A stretch of DNA of 64,000 bases from GCA-2683825 sp965662355 (GCA_965662355.1 CBFIHP010000004.1:1-64000); one strand, 5' to 3'; counted from the first letter of the stretch, positions 42,308 through 51,718 are shown. The notes: generated from the sequence alone by a model not told the origin. Numbers and translations are program-made.

Positions 42308-43675
42308 GTGAAGACCACCTCACTCACTCGTTTCTTGCTGGCCGGATCCGCCCTCGCGACGGCCTCGTTGCTCCTGGGCCCCGCCCGCGAAGCCAATGCC
42401 TTCTCCAAGCTTGGCGGCAACCTGAACGTCAACGAGCGCGACTTTCGCATCTTCGACAACTTCGCGGATGGGACCGCGCACGACAACGGGACCCCCGACG
42501 CGAACTTCCCCGGCTCGACCGGGCTCGAGCTCGCCATATGGAAGGGAGTGGTCGAATGGGGCACCGGTCACGGCGACGGAAGTGGCGACCCCACGCAGGC
42601 TTTCCTCGGTAGTGGCAATGCCGATTTCGAACCCGCCTGGATGGGCAGGACGAGCGGCATTGGCAACTCGGTCGACAACATCACCTCCGCGATCGGCGCG
42701 TGCGGCGGTGGCACACTGGCCTTCACCGAGATCAACTTCCAGATCGGCTGGCGGATTCGCTTCTGTGAAAACTGGACGTGGAGCGATGGCCCCGGCGGCA
42801 TTCCCGGCGGACAGTTCGACCTCCAGGGGATCATGACCCACGAATACGGCCACGCCCTGGGACTGGGTCATTCGGGCAACGGATCAGCGACGATGTTTCC
42901 CTCGGCAAGCAGCGGCTCGACAGGCGAGCGCTCGATCAACTCCGACGACATCGCGGGACTGCAGTGCATCTACGGCACACGCTCCGCCAACAAGCCAACG
43001 GTCACGGGCGCGAGCTATCAAGCGATCGGCCGCTTCCTGACGATCGACGGGACCTTCTTCAGTTCGAACGACAACGATGTGTGGTTTACCCCCGAGAACG
43101 ACACCCCCACCGGCGCGGATCCGCGCGTGATCGTTTCGGGGCTGGATTCGACGAACGGTGGCACGCGCATCGTGGTGCAGGTTCCCGACGACGCCGGCCC
43201 CGGAGCCTTCCACGTACGCATCGACGACACGGGCCACTACAGCCTATCGAACAGCTGGCCACTCGATCCCGTCGATGCGATGGGGCCCCTGGCATCGGCC
43301 ACGCTGTTCAACGGCTCGGGCACGAATCCTCTTTGCCTGGGCAGCACGACGCTGCCCATCCTCGGCACGACGTGGCGTATCGGACTGAACCCGACGCAAC
43401 TCCCCGGCAACGACGTGTCCGGAGTCCTGGCCTACGAGTCGGCCCAGATGGTCCCGATCCCGACTATGTTCGGCGAGTACCTCGTGAATCCGGCCAGCAA
43501 CTACTATGGGACGCTCACCAAGGCCTCCAACGGATTCTTCGACGAGATAACCTTGGACCTCCCGGCCAGCCCGGCTCTTCTGGGCCGGCCCGGCATCATC
43601 CAGGGCTTCCTCTACGATGTCGACGGCAACCAGATTCAGCTCTGTAACGCCGAGCTGATCACGCTGGGCTTGTAG
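42308..43675 (+). CDS. Exported matrixin-like (M10) metalloprotease with TIG-like domain and lineage-type C-terminal domain
   Basis: 455 residues from GTG 42308. The first 32 residues are a signal peptide (MKTTSLTRFLLAGSALATAS). The zinc site is HEYGHALGLGH at 178-188, with Met196 in ATMFPS as the Met-turn, so it is a metzincin of the matrixin type. A beta domain (about 225-315, containing GRFLTIDGTFF and VVQVPDDAGPGAFHVRI) resembles an IPT/TIG fold. The last ~130 residues (start TLFNGSGTNPLCLG, end CNAELITLGL) are the C-terminal domain found in four other proteins here. It is secreted or surface bound and digests protein. Next gene starts 33 bp later, same strand. Confidence 0.85.
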   Translation: MKTTSLTRFLLAGSALATASLLLGPAREANAFSKLGGNLNVNERDFRIFDNFADGTAHDNGTPDANFPGSTGLELAIWKGVVEWGTGHGDGSGDPTQAFLGSGNADFEPAWMGRTSGIGNSVDNITSAIGACGGGTLAFTEINFQIGWRIRFCENWTWSDGPGGIPGGQFDLQGIMTHEYGHALGLGHSGNGSATMFPSASSGSTGERSINSDDIAGLQCIYGTRSANKPTVTGASYQAIGRFLTIDGTFFSSNDNDVWFTPENDTPTGADPRVIVSGLDSTNGGTRIVVQVPDDAGPGAFHVRIDDTGHYSLSNSWPLDPVDAMGPLASATLFNGSGTNPLCLGSTTLPILGTTWRIGLNPTQLPGNDVSGVLAYESAQMVPIPTMFGEYLVNPASNYYGTLTKASNGFFDEITLDLPASPALLGRPGIIQGFLYDVDGNQIQLCNAELITLGL

Positions 43676-43708
43676 GCGAGCTACGGTGTCCCCAGACTCA
43701 GGGCCGTG

Positions 43709-43936
43709 ATGAGGCTCTATCGTCTCGCCCGTCCAATCGCTCTGGCGGGCGCTCTGATGATCGCTCTGGCACCGACATCGCTCGGTGCTCGAGCACAGTC
43801 CGAGCTCGAAATAGCCCTCGGGATCTATGAGGAGCTACGTCCTCTCGTCGTGGACGGCGAGCTCGATCCCGAGACGGCGCTGGAACTGCTCGACGCGACA
43901 GAGCGGCTGGTGCTGCGCTCGAAAGCCAACTCGTGA
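43709..43936 (+). CDS. Small exported protein coupled to the GT87 gene
   Basis: 75 residues from ATG 43709 (a GTG lies immediately before). A signal peptide (RPIALAGALMIALAPTSLGARA) is followed by about 45 residues of acidic helix. The stop overlaps the next start in GTGA, so the two genes are co-translated. No family recognised. It may be a helper or regulator of the glycosyltransferase. Confidence 0.55.
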   Translation: MRLYRLARPIALAGALMIALAPTSLGARAQSELEIALGIYEELRPLVVDGELDPETALELLDATERLVLRSKANS

Positions 43937-45147
43937 ACGCGCGTACGTCGCGATACGGAGCGTTGGCCCTGGGCCTGGCGCTGGTGGCGTGGCTCTTCAC
44001 GAGCACGCTGCATCGTGCGGGCCCGACCGAAACACGCACGGTGGCCCGCAGCGACTTGCCCGTCTATCTGGCCGCAGCCCGCGTCGTGCAAGAGGGAGCG
44101 GATCCCTTTGGTGTGCAAAGTGAACGCGGTTGGCCGTACGTATACCCGCCGACATTGGCGGTGCTGTTGACCCCGCTGACATCGTTACCCCAACGCGTCG
44201 CCGCCGGGATCTGGTTTTGGATCTCCCTCGCATTGATGGTCGCGGGCATGCTGGCCTTTCGCAAGGCGTGTGGTGAGCGAGGCGGCTTTGGTTGGATCGC
44301 CGATGGCCTCCCACTTCTCTTCGTGATCCTGCCGATAGCCAGTTGCCTCGAGCGCGGGCAGGTAGGTGCATTGCTCCTCGGGCTATGTGGGCTCGGCTTC
44401 GGGGCCTTTCAGAAGCATCGGAGAATCGCCTGTGCCCTGACCGTCGGTTTGGCCACCGCCATCAAGACGACTCCCGGGCTCTTGCTGGTCGCCATCGCCG
44501 CTTCGCGACGCATGAGGACGCTGGGTGCGACCCTCCTGGCCTTGGGAATGTGGTTGGTTCTGATCCCGGCTCCCTATCTGGGTGTTAAAGGCGCCGTGGA
44601 CGCCGCATATCACCAGAGCGACCAGACGCTCCTGCGCTATGCGCGCGAACCCGAAGCCGCGCAGTTGACCGAGACGAGCCAGCTGGACATCCACATCACC
44701 ACCAACCAATCGCTCGCGAGCCAGGTCATCCGACGCACGCAGGGGAGGCTACAGAAAGCGCTCCTGCTCCTCTTATCGCTCGGGATCCTGGCGCCGTTGT
44801 TCGTCGCTCTTCAGCGTCGCGCACTCCCTCATGCCGAAGCCTGGGGACTCGCGCTTGCAGCCACGCTCTTGCTGAGCCCTGTGGCCTGGCACCACCATCA
44901 CGTGCTCCTGTGGCCTGCACTCTATCTGCTGGTCATGCGGCGCCGAGAGCCGTACGTGGCCTGGATCCTCGGCTTGTTCTTCGCGCTATCGACCCTGCAC
45001 TTCGTCGGAAAGAACACCGCGCTGGGCGAAGCCGGCTTGCTGGGCCTCGGGACGCTACTCGTCTACGGAACGCTGCTCTTGCGGTCGAACAGGAAGACCC
45101 CCAACAACACCGAACCGACGAGCACGACCGTACCGATCGTGTCCTGA
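43933..45147 (+). CDS. GT87-family (DUF2029) polyprenol-sugar glycosyltransferase
   Basis: 404 residues with about ten hydrophobic segments, GTG start overlapping the previous stop. The first loop contains SDLPVYLAAARVVQEGADPF, and YVYPPTLAVLLTPL follows, which is the typical GT87 opening; the acidic residue in that loop is the expected catalytic base. These enzymes add mannose or arabinose from polyprenol-phosphate donors outside the inner membrane. Its neighbour (a small exported protein) is coupled to it. Confidence 0.85.
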   Translation: MNARTSRYGALALGLALVAWLFTSTLHRAGPTETRTVARSDLPVYLAAARVVQEGADPFGVQSERGWPYVYPPTLAVLLTPLTSLPQRVAAGIWFWISLALMVAGMLAFRKACGERGGFGWIADGLPLLFVILPIASCLERGQVGALLLGLCGLGFGAFQKHRRIACALTVGLATAIKTTPGLLLVAIAASRRMRTLGATLLALGMWLVLIPAPYLGVKGAVDAAYHQSDQTLLRYAREPEAAQLTETSQLDIHITTNQSLASQVIRRTQGRLQKALLLLLSLGILAPLFVALQRRALPHAEAWGLALAATLLLSPVAWHHHHVLLWPALYLLVMRRREPYVAWILGLFFALSTLHFVGKNTALGEAGLLGLGTLLVYGTLLLRSNRKTPNNTEPTSTTVPIVS

Positions 45148-45155
45148 GCCGCGCC

Positions 45156-45236
45156 TCAGCAGCTGGTCAACTTGAGGTAGACGCCGGTGGCGAAACTGGT
45201 CACCGTGAGGGATCCGAGAAGCATGCGCATATCCAT
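45156..45236 (-). CDS. Possible 26-residue hydrophobic peptide gene
   Basis: ATG 45236 to TGA at 45156-45158 gives a 26-residue peptide that starts MDMRMLLGSL and continues TVTSFATGVYLKLTSC. It is one helix long, with charged start, so a tiny membrane peptide is possible. No Shine-Dalgarno precedes it. It lies in the 154 bp between the GT87 gene and the formyltransferase gene, where no other gene fits. Low confidence. Confidence 0.25.
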   Translation of the reverse strand: MDMRMLLGSLTVTSFATGVYLKLTSC

Positions 45237-45301
45237 AGGAGTACGCTACTTCGGCCGTTCGCGCCTGAAAAAGTGCGGGAATACACCTCGAAGAGAGCGT
45301 C

Positions 45302-46030
45302 TCAGTCGCAATAGTGGGCGTAGCTCTCCTCCCGCAGCTTGAGATGCACCTCGCGCAGCAGGCCATTCGGTATGTTCTTCAGGGTCGGGCGTGCGCTTGG
45401 GCCTTGTTGTTGGCGAAGCGTGTCCAGGCGGCGCTCCGCGTAGGCTTCGATGGCCTCCCTCATCAGCGTTCCGGCAAGCTGGAGCGTCTTGAAGCAGAGA
45501 TCCTCGTACGTGTCTCCCCGATAGACGTCGACTTCGCGCCGACCAACGAGATCGCCCTCGTCGATCCCCGCCGAGCAATAGTGGCAACTGCTTCCGATAG
45601 GGATGTCGTAGTAGACCGACCAGGCCGGCGAAGCCGACCCGCGACACTCCGGAAGCAGACCGGGATGCGCGTTCAACACACCATCCCGTGGGTAGGACAG
45701 GATTTCTCCGCGGATGATACGCGTACCACCAAAGACGATCAGATTCGGAGCGAGCGCGCGGATCCAATCGATGCAATGTTCGTCCGTGTGTTCGGGTACA
45801 TCGTGCACATCGATCTTCGCGAGCTGTGCCTGCTCGGCAATCGAAGGGGCAAGTGTGTGGCCTTCGATCCGCCTCAGGAACTTCCCCCTCTCAGTCGCGG
45901 CGGCGGGGCTGTCCTCTTGAAGGATCGCCCGCGGAGGCAACCCCGCGGCGAGCAGCTGGGCCAGCATCTCGCATCCAAACGGATGCTCCTTCATGACCAT
46001 GAAAAGGTAATCCGGCGCTTCTCGGTCCAT
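45302..46030 (-). CDS. Formyltransferase-domain protein (sugar or amino-sugar formyltransferase likely)
   Basis: 242 residues from ATG 46030 (MDREAPDYLFMVMKEHPFG). NAHPGLLPECRGSASPAW near residue 122 and SSCHYCSAGIDEGDLV near 147 hold the catalytic Asn-His-Asp set and the N10-formyl-THF loop of the Formyl_trans_N domain. It lacks the C-terminal domain of Fmt (methionyl-tRNA formyltransferase) and the genome context for tRNA modification, so it more likely formylates an amino sugar or is a hydrolase-like relative. Divergent from the single-span gene at 46126. Confidence 0.8.
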   Translation of the reverse strand: MDREAPDYLFMVMKEHPFGCEMLAQLLAAGLPPRAILQEDSPAAATERGKFLRRIEGHTLAPSIAEQAQLAKIDVHDVPEHTDEHCIDWIRALAPNLIVFGGTRIIRGEILSYPRDGVLNAHPGLLPECRGSASPAWSVYYDIPIGSSCHYCSAGIDEGDLVGRREVDVYRGDTYEDLCFKTLQLAGTLMREAIEAYAERRLDTLRQQQGPSARPTLKNIPNGLLREVHLKLREESYAHYCD

Positions 46031-46125
46031 GGTCAGAGCATACAGAAAGGCTCGATCGTGCTCGCGGTCGCAGAGACCGCTCGAAGCAGTGGCAACCGGC
46101 ACAGGTCATCGATTAGGCTCCCCGC

Positions 46126-46815
46126 ATGGAAGAAAAACCGCAGCGCTCCCAAGCAATGTCCTGGTTCCTGGGGTGTCTCGTCGCCCTGGTCGCCATCGCC
46201 GTCCTCTGCGCGGGAGGTTGCTGGCTAGCTGCGGACAGGATCATGGGCTTTGCCGTCGATAAGATTCACGGCGTCATGGTCGAGGCCATCGAGGAGTCGT
46301 ACTTGCCGGAAGAACAAGTCGCTTCGATCAAGAATGACCTGGGGCGATTGCGCGATGCGGTCATCGAGAAGCGAGTCGTCATGGAACGCGTCGAGGCCCT
46401 CGACGAGGAGATCGAACGCGTACTCTCGCTGGGTTTTCTCGAATGGTTCGAGCACAGCGCGATCGACGACGCAGGCATGGAGCCCGAGGAAGCGGAAGCC
46501 GCCAGGCGCACGGTGCAGCGCTTCGCGCGTGGCATCAACGAGCGCAAGCTGGATATGGAACATGACCTGGACAACGTCAATCTGCAGCGCAGAAACGGCG
46601 ACGAGCACTGGGACATCGATTCCATTCAGAGCACGGTCCGCCAGATGCAGGAAGCCGTCGAGAATGCGAATATTCCGGATGAACCCTACCAGGCGGATAT
46701 CGGCAGGGAGTTCACGATCTTGGTGGACAACCTCATCCAGCAATCGGGAGACTCCGAGGATTCCACTGCGGGCGATTCTTCGACTCCGAGCTCGACTCCG
46801 GACAGCTCGGACTAG
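46126..46815 (+). CDS. Single-span membrane protein, function unknown
   Basis: 229 residues. MEEKPQRSQAMSWFLGCL starts a single transmembrane helix (about 12-35). The rest is an acidic helical domain (about 45-200) with probable coiled-coil stretches (EKRVVMERVEALDEEIERVL, VQRFARGINERKLDMEHDL), closing in a Ser/Thr/Asp-rich tail. Anchored in the inner membrane with the soluble part outside or inside. No family recognised. Its stop is 6 bp from the convergent peroxidase gene. Confidence 0.6.
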   Translation: MEEKPQRSQAMSWFLGCLVALVAIAVLCAGGCWLAADRIMGFAVDKIHGVMVEAIEESYLPEEQVASIKNDLGRLRDAVIEKRVVMERVEALDEEIERVLSLGFLEWFEHSAIDDAGMEPEEAEAARRTVQRFARGINERKLDMEHDLDNVNLQRRNGDEHWDIDSIQSTVRQMQEAVENANIPDEPYQADIGREFTILVDNLIQQSGDSEDSTAGDSSTPSSTPDSSD

Positions 46816-46821
46816 CCGAAC

Positions 46822-48045
46822 CTAGGGCAAGCGCGGAACCTCGATCTGCGGCATCTCGCCGGAGAGAGCGTCTTCCATGAAGGCCACGAGGTCCTGTTTC
46901 TCCTGTACGGAGAGCTTCAGCGGGAAGATCTTGTCGGACAGCCACTTGTTGGGCGTGCCGCCCTTGTCGTAGTGCTCGACGACCTCCATCAGCGTCTTCA
47001 GGCTGCCGTCGTGCATGTACGGTGCGCTCGACGTGATGCTGCGCACCGATGGCGTGCGGAACTTGCCCCGATCCTCCAGCCTGCCCGTGTGCTGTTCGCG
47101 GCCAGTATCCGCGCTCTCGCCGTTCTCGAAGCCGATGCCGAGGTTGTGGAAGTCCTCGTCACTGAGGTCTTGACCGGCATGGCAGGCGCTGCACTGGGCC
47201 TTACCGAAAAAGAGCTCGCGTCCACGCTCGGCGGAATCGCTCATGCGATGCTCCTTCTCGAGGTCGAGCACGCGGTCCATGCGCGCGAGGAATTCCGGTT
47301 CGTCCCCTTCCTCAGGCTCGTATTCGAAGAAGGGTAGTGCCTGTTCGTAGTAGTCGTTCTTGGCGCCACCTGTGATCACGGTACGCTCGAAGGTAGCGAT
47401 GGCCTTGGCCAAGCGATCTGGCGTCGGGGCGCCTCCGAAGACTGCGCGGAACTGCAGGGCGTAGCCCTCGATGCCCTTCAAGCGTTCGACGGCCTGTTCG
47501 GGGGAAAAGCCCATCTCGATCGGGTTGCCGATCGGGCCCAGCGCCTGATCTTCGAGCGTGCCCGCACGACCATCCCAGAACTGTGACTTGCCCAACAGGC
47601 GGTTCAAAACCGTCGGCGCACTACGGCCGCCAGTTTGTCCCTCGATGCCGGCGGAGACGGGCATGTTGTCCGTCCAACCGAGAGCCGGGTGGTGACATGT
47701 GGCACAGGAAATCGTCCCATCCAGGGAGAGCCGCGGATCGAAGTACAGCTGACGCCCCAGCTCGACCTTCGCCAGGGTCATCGGATTGTCGCTCGGGATG
47801 AAGTCTCCAAGACCCGAGAGTCCCAAGGGCGCCTCGGGGACAAACGGCGTATGCGATTCCCGATTGGCGAGGAGCTTCTGGATCTCCTCGATCGGAAGGG
47901 TCCCCGGAATACCCGACTGGGCCTTCGGATGCGTGCCGGATACGCGCGCATCGTTGGAACTGGGCGCATTGCTCTGCGTACCGGCAGCCGAGCAGGCGTA
48001 GAGGGTCAGGGACAAACCGGCAAGAACAGCGAGAATCGATTTCAT
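46822..48045 (-). CDS. Di-haem cytochrome c peroxidase (MauG/CcpA family), lipoprotein
   Basis: 407 residues from ATG 48045 (MKSILAVLAGLSLTLYAC). LTLYAC is a good lipobox. Two CxxCH sites are visible: CATCH at 114-118 (first haem) and CSACH near residue 290 (second haem). QFWDGRAGTLEDQA near 165, TPSVRSI near 335 and a tail Met/His (YMHDGS) are typical. It reduces hydrogen peroxide or oxidises partner proteins on the outer face of the membrane. Related to the second peroxidase of this window (60485-62101) but anchored by a lipid. Same strand as the NHL protein gene upstream (66-bp gap). Confidence 0.92.
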   Translation of the reverse strand: MKSILAVLAGLSLTLYACSAAGTQSNAPSSNDARVSGTHPKAQSGIPGTLPIEEIQKLLANRESHTPFVPEAPLGLSGLGDFIPSDNPMTLAKVELGRQLYFDPRLSLDGTISCATCHHPALGWTDNMPVSAGIEGQTGGRSAPTVLNRLLGKSQFWDGRAGTLEDQALGPIGNPIEMGFSPEQAVERLKGIEGYALQFRAVFGGAPTPDRLAKAIATFERTVITGGAKNDYYEQALPFFEYEPEEGDEPEFLARMDRVLDLEKEHRMSDSAERGRELFFGKAQCSACHAGQDLSDEDFHNLGIGFENGESADTGREQHTGRLEDRGKFRTPSVRSITSSAPYMHDGSLKTLMEVVEHYDKGGTPNKWLSDKIFPLKLSVQEKQDLVAFMEDALSGEMPQIEVPRLP

Positions 48046-48111
48046 CTGGGGCAATGTTCGCGTGGGCGCGGTCTCGAAGGGGGGTGAGTCGTGGGGACAC
48101 GACTGGCGACT

Positions 48112-49119
48112 TTATCGATCGGACCCAGTCCGCGCGAGCTTGTTGACCCGCCCGGTCGCGTTCCAATCCATGACATAGAGGTTCCCCTCGGAATCCCAGT
48201 TCGCGCAGTGCGGCGCGAGGAACTCTCCGGGGCGCCATGCGGAAGGCGGCACGGGGTTTCGTCCGCGCAGCTTGGGATCGGGGTTCTCTCCAAGATGAGC
48301 CAAGAGCTCACCCTTGCGATCCAGGAGCGTGACGCGCCCATCCAGATCGGCGACGACGAGGGCATCCTTGTATCCGTGCGTGTGGCAAGGCCGACGCAGA
48401 TGCCCCTCGATGACCTCGATGAACTTGCCCTCGAGATCGAAGCGCTGGAGGCGCTGGTTTCCACGATCGGAAACGACGAGGTGTGGCTCGCCCTGGGTCG
48501 TCTCGAGCCAGATGCCATGGGGCGTGCGCATCTTGCCGGGCTCCTTCGTCCCGCCGCCCCCGAAAGACGAGATGTAGTTGCGATCCTTGTCGTAGCGGTG
48601 GACGTAGGAGCGACCGTATCCATCAGCGACGTAGAGGTCGCCATTCGGACCAACAGCGATGCTCGTCGGGCGGAACTGGTTCGACGCTTCGTACAGCTTG
48701 GACTCCTCGGGATAACCCATGGACCAGAGTATCTCGCCCTCGAGCGTGGCCTTGAAGACCTTGGATTGGCCGATGTGGGTCAGGTAGAGATACTCGGTAT
48801 CGCCTTCCTTGACGATGGCCATCCCATGCAGCCCACCTTTGAGCTCCTTCCCCCACGAGCCGAGATAGGTCCCATCGGCTTCGAACATCATCACCGCGTT
48901 CTCGGTATCGGTGTTGACGTAGATGCGGTCCTGCGAGTCCACGATAATGCAGCCGTGGGTATTCCCGAATCCCATGCTCTCGGGCAGCTTCGCCCAGCCG
49001 GGAACCCACGCGAAGGTGTAGTCGCCGGTGCCCAGCTTCGGGGCAGCTTGCTCTTGCTGTCGGAAGGACGCGACGCCCAGGGCGGTGAGAAGAGAGAGGG
49101 CGATCAGGGGTCGAGACAT
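48112..49119 (-). CDS. Exported NHL-repeat propeller, PAL-like
   Basis: 335 residues from ATG 49119 (MSRPLIALSLLTALGVASF, signal peptide); the longer frame to 49443 is non-coding. NHL-type blades are visible (ENAVMMFEADGTYLGSWGKE, PTSIAVGPNGDLYVADGYG, NQRLQRFDLEGKFIEV, GNLYVMDWNATGRVNKL). The set and the His-rich loops resemble peptidyl-alpha-hydroxyglycine lyase propellers, but many NHL proteins are only binding scaffolds. Exported, role unknown. Followed on the same strand by the lipoprotein peroxidase gene. Confidence 0.8.
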   Translation of the reverse strand: MSRPLIALSLLTALGVASFRQQEQAAPKLGTGDYTFAWVPGWAKLPESMGFGNTHGCIIVDSQDRIYVNTDTENAVMMFEADGTYLGSWGKELKGGLHGMAIVKEGDTEYLYLTHIGQSKVFKATLEGEILWSMGYPEESKLYEASNQFRPTSIAVGPNGDLYVADGYGRSYVHRYDKDRNYISSFGGGGTKEPGKMRTPHGIWLETTQGEPHLVVSDRGNQRLQRFDLEGKFIEVIEGHLRRPCHTHGYKDALVVADLDGRVTLLDRKGELLAHLGENPDPKLRGRNPVPPSAWRPGEFLAPHCANWDSEGNLYVMDWNATGRVNKLARTGSDR

Positions 49120-49211
49120 GGGGCGAGTGTAGGGGTTTGGCCCCGCAAGCGGTATGGCTCTAAACGACCTCTCGCGAATGTACGCCGTCAGGCACGAGGG
49201 CGACGGAAGCC

Positions 49212-50213
49212 CTAGTGATCCCCGATCACCAGATCCAACCCATCCGTCAACCGGATCCGTCCCGGATCGGAGAACACCGCCTGTACGGTGAATGACTCCC
49301 CCACGTATCCAGGCTCGACGGGGATGGTATTCGTGAAGACCGAGGGATTTCCCTGCCCAGCCCACGTCCGGCTCCCCAGAACGACCAGGCCCCCATAGGG
49401 ATCCAGCAAGAGCTCCCCGACCAAACCGAACACGCTCCCACACGTCGCGTAGGCACCGGGTCGAGAGAGAACGGGGACGACCATGGTTCCGAAGGCGGGA
49501 AAGCCCCAGTGATCCTCGGGATCATCGACGAGGAATGTAAAGGGTCGACCGAGGATCGGGCGTTGGCGCTCGCGTTCCGACTCGGGGTCCGTCTCGTTCG
49601 CGAACCAGACCGAGCGGGGCAAAACGTGAAGGCTATCGATCTTGAAGTTGGCCGAGCGAGGTGAGATGTCGATCACGTGCTCTCCGGGCTCGAGGTCGTA
49701 TTCCGCGAAGGCACCGGTCGAATGCAGGTAGGCGTTGAAGGACCACTTGGCCACACCTTCCGACCCCCAGCTGTCCACGAGCTTCAACCACGCTCCCCCA
49801 TCGAGTCGGATCCAGCAGTCGTTCTCGGCAGTCGGATCCGGGTGGTCGTGTCGGTTGCGTAGTCGGATGAGATACGTCGTCGCCACGTCGAGGGTAAAGC
49901 GGAAGGAGAGCTGATCGACCGCGGGCTTGTCGAAGAGGTTGTGGCCGGCCCAGCGCAGGTATCCCGTCCCCCGATAGCCCTCGATATCACTCTCGAGAAC
50001 CCAGGAACCGCGCGGACCGATGGACTCGGTCTCGATGTTGACCACGCCGCGTGCGTCGGGAAGGAAGCGCAGGGGCTCGACGGGAGCAGGCTGAAGACTC
50101 CTGGGTGCGGCCGGTAGGGTACAGCCGGTACGCACGGAGGACAGGGCGCGCACCTGGGCGGGCACTGCCAGAGACAGCAAGCTGAGTACTAGAGGAACGC
50201 TTTTCTTGATCAT
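49212..50213 (-). CDS. Exported CBM-like protein with lineage-type C-terminal domain
   Basis: 333 residues. MIKKSVPLVLSLLSLAVPA is the signal peptide. Residues about 50-205 are a beta-sandwich like CBM35/CBM6 or discoidin domains: VVNIETESIGPRGSWVLES, GYRGTGYLRWAG and FRFTLDVATTYLIRLRNRH. It probably binds sugar. The last ~110 residues (TFLVDDPEDHWGF... to RIRLTDGLDLVIGDH) are another copy of the shared C-terminal domain. Single gene, 201 bp downstream of an Ig-like surface protein on the same strand. Confidence 0.78.
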   Translation of the reverse strand: MIKKSVPLVLSLLSLAVPAQVRALSSVRTGCTLPAAPRSLQPAPVEPLRFLPDARGVVNIETESIGPRGSWVLESDIEGYRGTGYLRWAGHNLFDKPAVDQLSFRFTLDVATTYLIRLRNRHDHPDPTAENDCWIRLDGGAWLKLVDSWGSEGVAKWSFNAYLHSTGAFAEYDLEPGEHVIDISPRSANFKIDSLHVLPRSVWFANETDPESERERQRPILGRPFTFLVDDPEDHWGFPAFGTMVVPVLSRPGAYATCGSVFGLVGELLLDPYGGLVVLGSRTWAGQGNPSVFTNTIPVEPGYVGESFTVQAVFSDPGRIRLTDGLDLVIGDH

Positions 50214-50292
50214 GGTGTCGAACTCTGGGGTTATCTCCAGCCCACCATGGAAGGCCGGGAGGCGCGCGAGCGAACCCTTCGGAAACCTGGCT

Positions 50293-50334
50293 ATTTCTTC
50301 CGCACGCTGCGGAATCGAGCAATTTCTTCCGCAC
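50293..50334. repeat. Inverted and direct repeats upstream of the CBM-like gene
   Basis: TTCCGCA-CGC-TGCGGAA at 50298-50314 is a perfect 7-bp inverted repeat with 3-nt loop. ATTTCTTCCGCAC occurs at 50293-50305 and again at 50322-50334, 29 bp apart, so the left half of the palindrome is repeated downstream. It sits 80-121 bp before the CBM-like gene start, so a regulator site is a fair guess. Confidence 0.4.
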
Positions 50335-50414
50335 TCCAGGACGCCAGAGCAGGGCGGACACGCCCGAACCGAGAGGCTCTTGTTCGCCGATCCGAGACGA
50401 AACCTCGTTCCAGC

Positions 50415-51608
50415 TTAGATCTCGACAACGATCTCGAGCTGCGAGTCGCGACCGGGTGAGAGTTTCTTCGCAGCGGGTTGCCATGACCATTTGCTGCGAT
50501 CCGGAAGGGGATGCAAGAGAATGTAGATCGGTGTCTCCGGAGGCAGCCCTTCGACAAGGCAGCGTCCACGGTGGTCGGTCACGGCCTTCCAGCGCGGCTT
50601 GGCCCGTAGACTCGGCTCGTGGGGAGCGGGCTCTTGCAACAAGTCGAGGAATTCGACCATCATGGTAACCTCGACATTCGAGAGCGCTTCGCCGTGCTGG
50701 CTGACGACGGAGAACTCTGCCCGGACCTCTCGGGCGAGGCGGACGATGAAAGGCTTCGAAAGGTCCCAGGCACCGTGCACCACAAAGGGCCGGCGGACGT
50801 ATCCGGACGCCGAAGCGAAACCGGTCACGTTGCGTCCGGGGTCGCAGTGAAACTCGAAAATTCCGGTCGGATCGACCTCCATCTCGAAGTATGTCGAGCG
50901 CCCGAGATCACGGCCGAAGTCGCCGGCCTGGATCATGACATCGAGCACTTTGATGCGCGCCTCGGGAATGGCCCGCCCATTCGCATCGACCACGAGCCCC
51001 ACGAAACGCCCGCCCTGATACGAGCGAAAGGCCAGGTCCAGCTCGCGGCGCTCCCCTGGCTCGAGTCGGACGTGCATTCCGGCGCTGAAGAAACGGAAGG
51101 ACTTGGAGGTGTAAACGCTGTAGTCAACGCCGGCTCGCAGGGCGAAGTGTGCGCAACCGTTCTCATCGCTGGAGTGCTGATCTTCGAGCTCCCAGCCGAC
51201 CCGCCCAGCACGCTTCCGTGGACGCAGCACGTTGACCATAACGTCTCGACGCGTCTTTCCCGTGTCCACGTCGATGACGACCACGTCCAGATAGGCCCGT
51301 TTGGCCGGGGGCTCGGGGGCCTCTTGTTCTACCTCTTCGGAATCCGCCACGACTCGCTCGACAGGCAAGAGCTCGGGCCGCTCGCGAGGTATTGCAGTCA
51401 AGGCTCCCAAGGCGGCATTGCGCACGGATTCTTCGATCGCCAACTTCGAACTCACCTGGGCTGACTCGCGCTTGCCGTTCCCAAGGAGCAGCAGCCCCCC
51501 CGTCACGATTGCGATGGCGCCAAGGCCTAGCAGCACGGCCAGGAGTACCGGCGCCGGTCGACTCGCTCCTCGGATCTCCCTGGAACCGCTCGCCTGTCTC
51601 GCGATCAT
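50415..51608 (-). CDS. Membrane-anchored protein with carboxypeptidase-regulatory/Ig-like domains
   Basis: 397 residues. One transmembrane helix near residue 20-42 (VLLAVLLGLGAIAIVTGGLLLL) without cleavage site, so a signal anchor. The periplasmic part has three beta-rich stretches of about 80-100 residues: LDVVVIDVDTGKTRRDVMVNVL, FVGLVVDANGRAIPEARIKVLD and VRAEFSVVSQHGEALSNVEVTM. Each begins like the CarboxypepD_reg family, in which a strand pair ends in D-x-x-G-x-x-(I/V/L)-x-x-A/V-x-V. Structural or binding role in the envelope. Divergent from the SGNH hydrolase gene. Confidence 0.72.
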   Translation of the reverse strand: MIARQASGSREIRGASRPAPVLLAVLLGLGAIAIVTGGLLLLGNGKRESAQVSSKLAIEESVRNAALGALTAIPRERPELLPVERVVADSEEVEQEAPEPPAKRAYLDVVVIDVDTGKTRRDVMVNVLRPRKRAGRVGWELEDQHSSDENGCAHFALRAGVDYSVYTSKSFRFFSAGMHVRLEPGERRELDLAFRSYQGGRFVGLVVDANGRAIPEARIKVLDVMIQAGDFGRDLGRSTYFEMEVDPTGIFEFHCDPGRNVTGFASASGYVRRPFVVHGAWDLSKPFIVRLAREVRAEFSVVSQHGEALSNVEVTMMVEFLDLLQEPAPHEPSLRAKPRWKAVTDHRGRCLVEGLPPETPIYILLHPLPDRSKWSWQPAAKKLSPGRDSQLEIVVEI

Positions 51609-51718
51609 GCATCACAATCTATACGACAGGCCCGGAGCCTGGGCGAGCGAAGCTACCCGAACCTCCAGGGTTACCGGAGGCCTACACGCCACGCTCGTTT
51701 GCCACCCTTCCCTATCCG

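Noticed and set aside
45302..46030. Methionyl-tRNA formyltransferase (fmt)
   Set aside because: The C-terminal Fmt domain is missing and the gene is not next to def or other translation genes.
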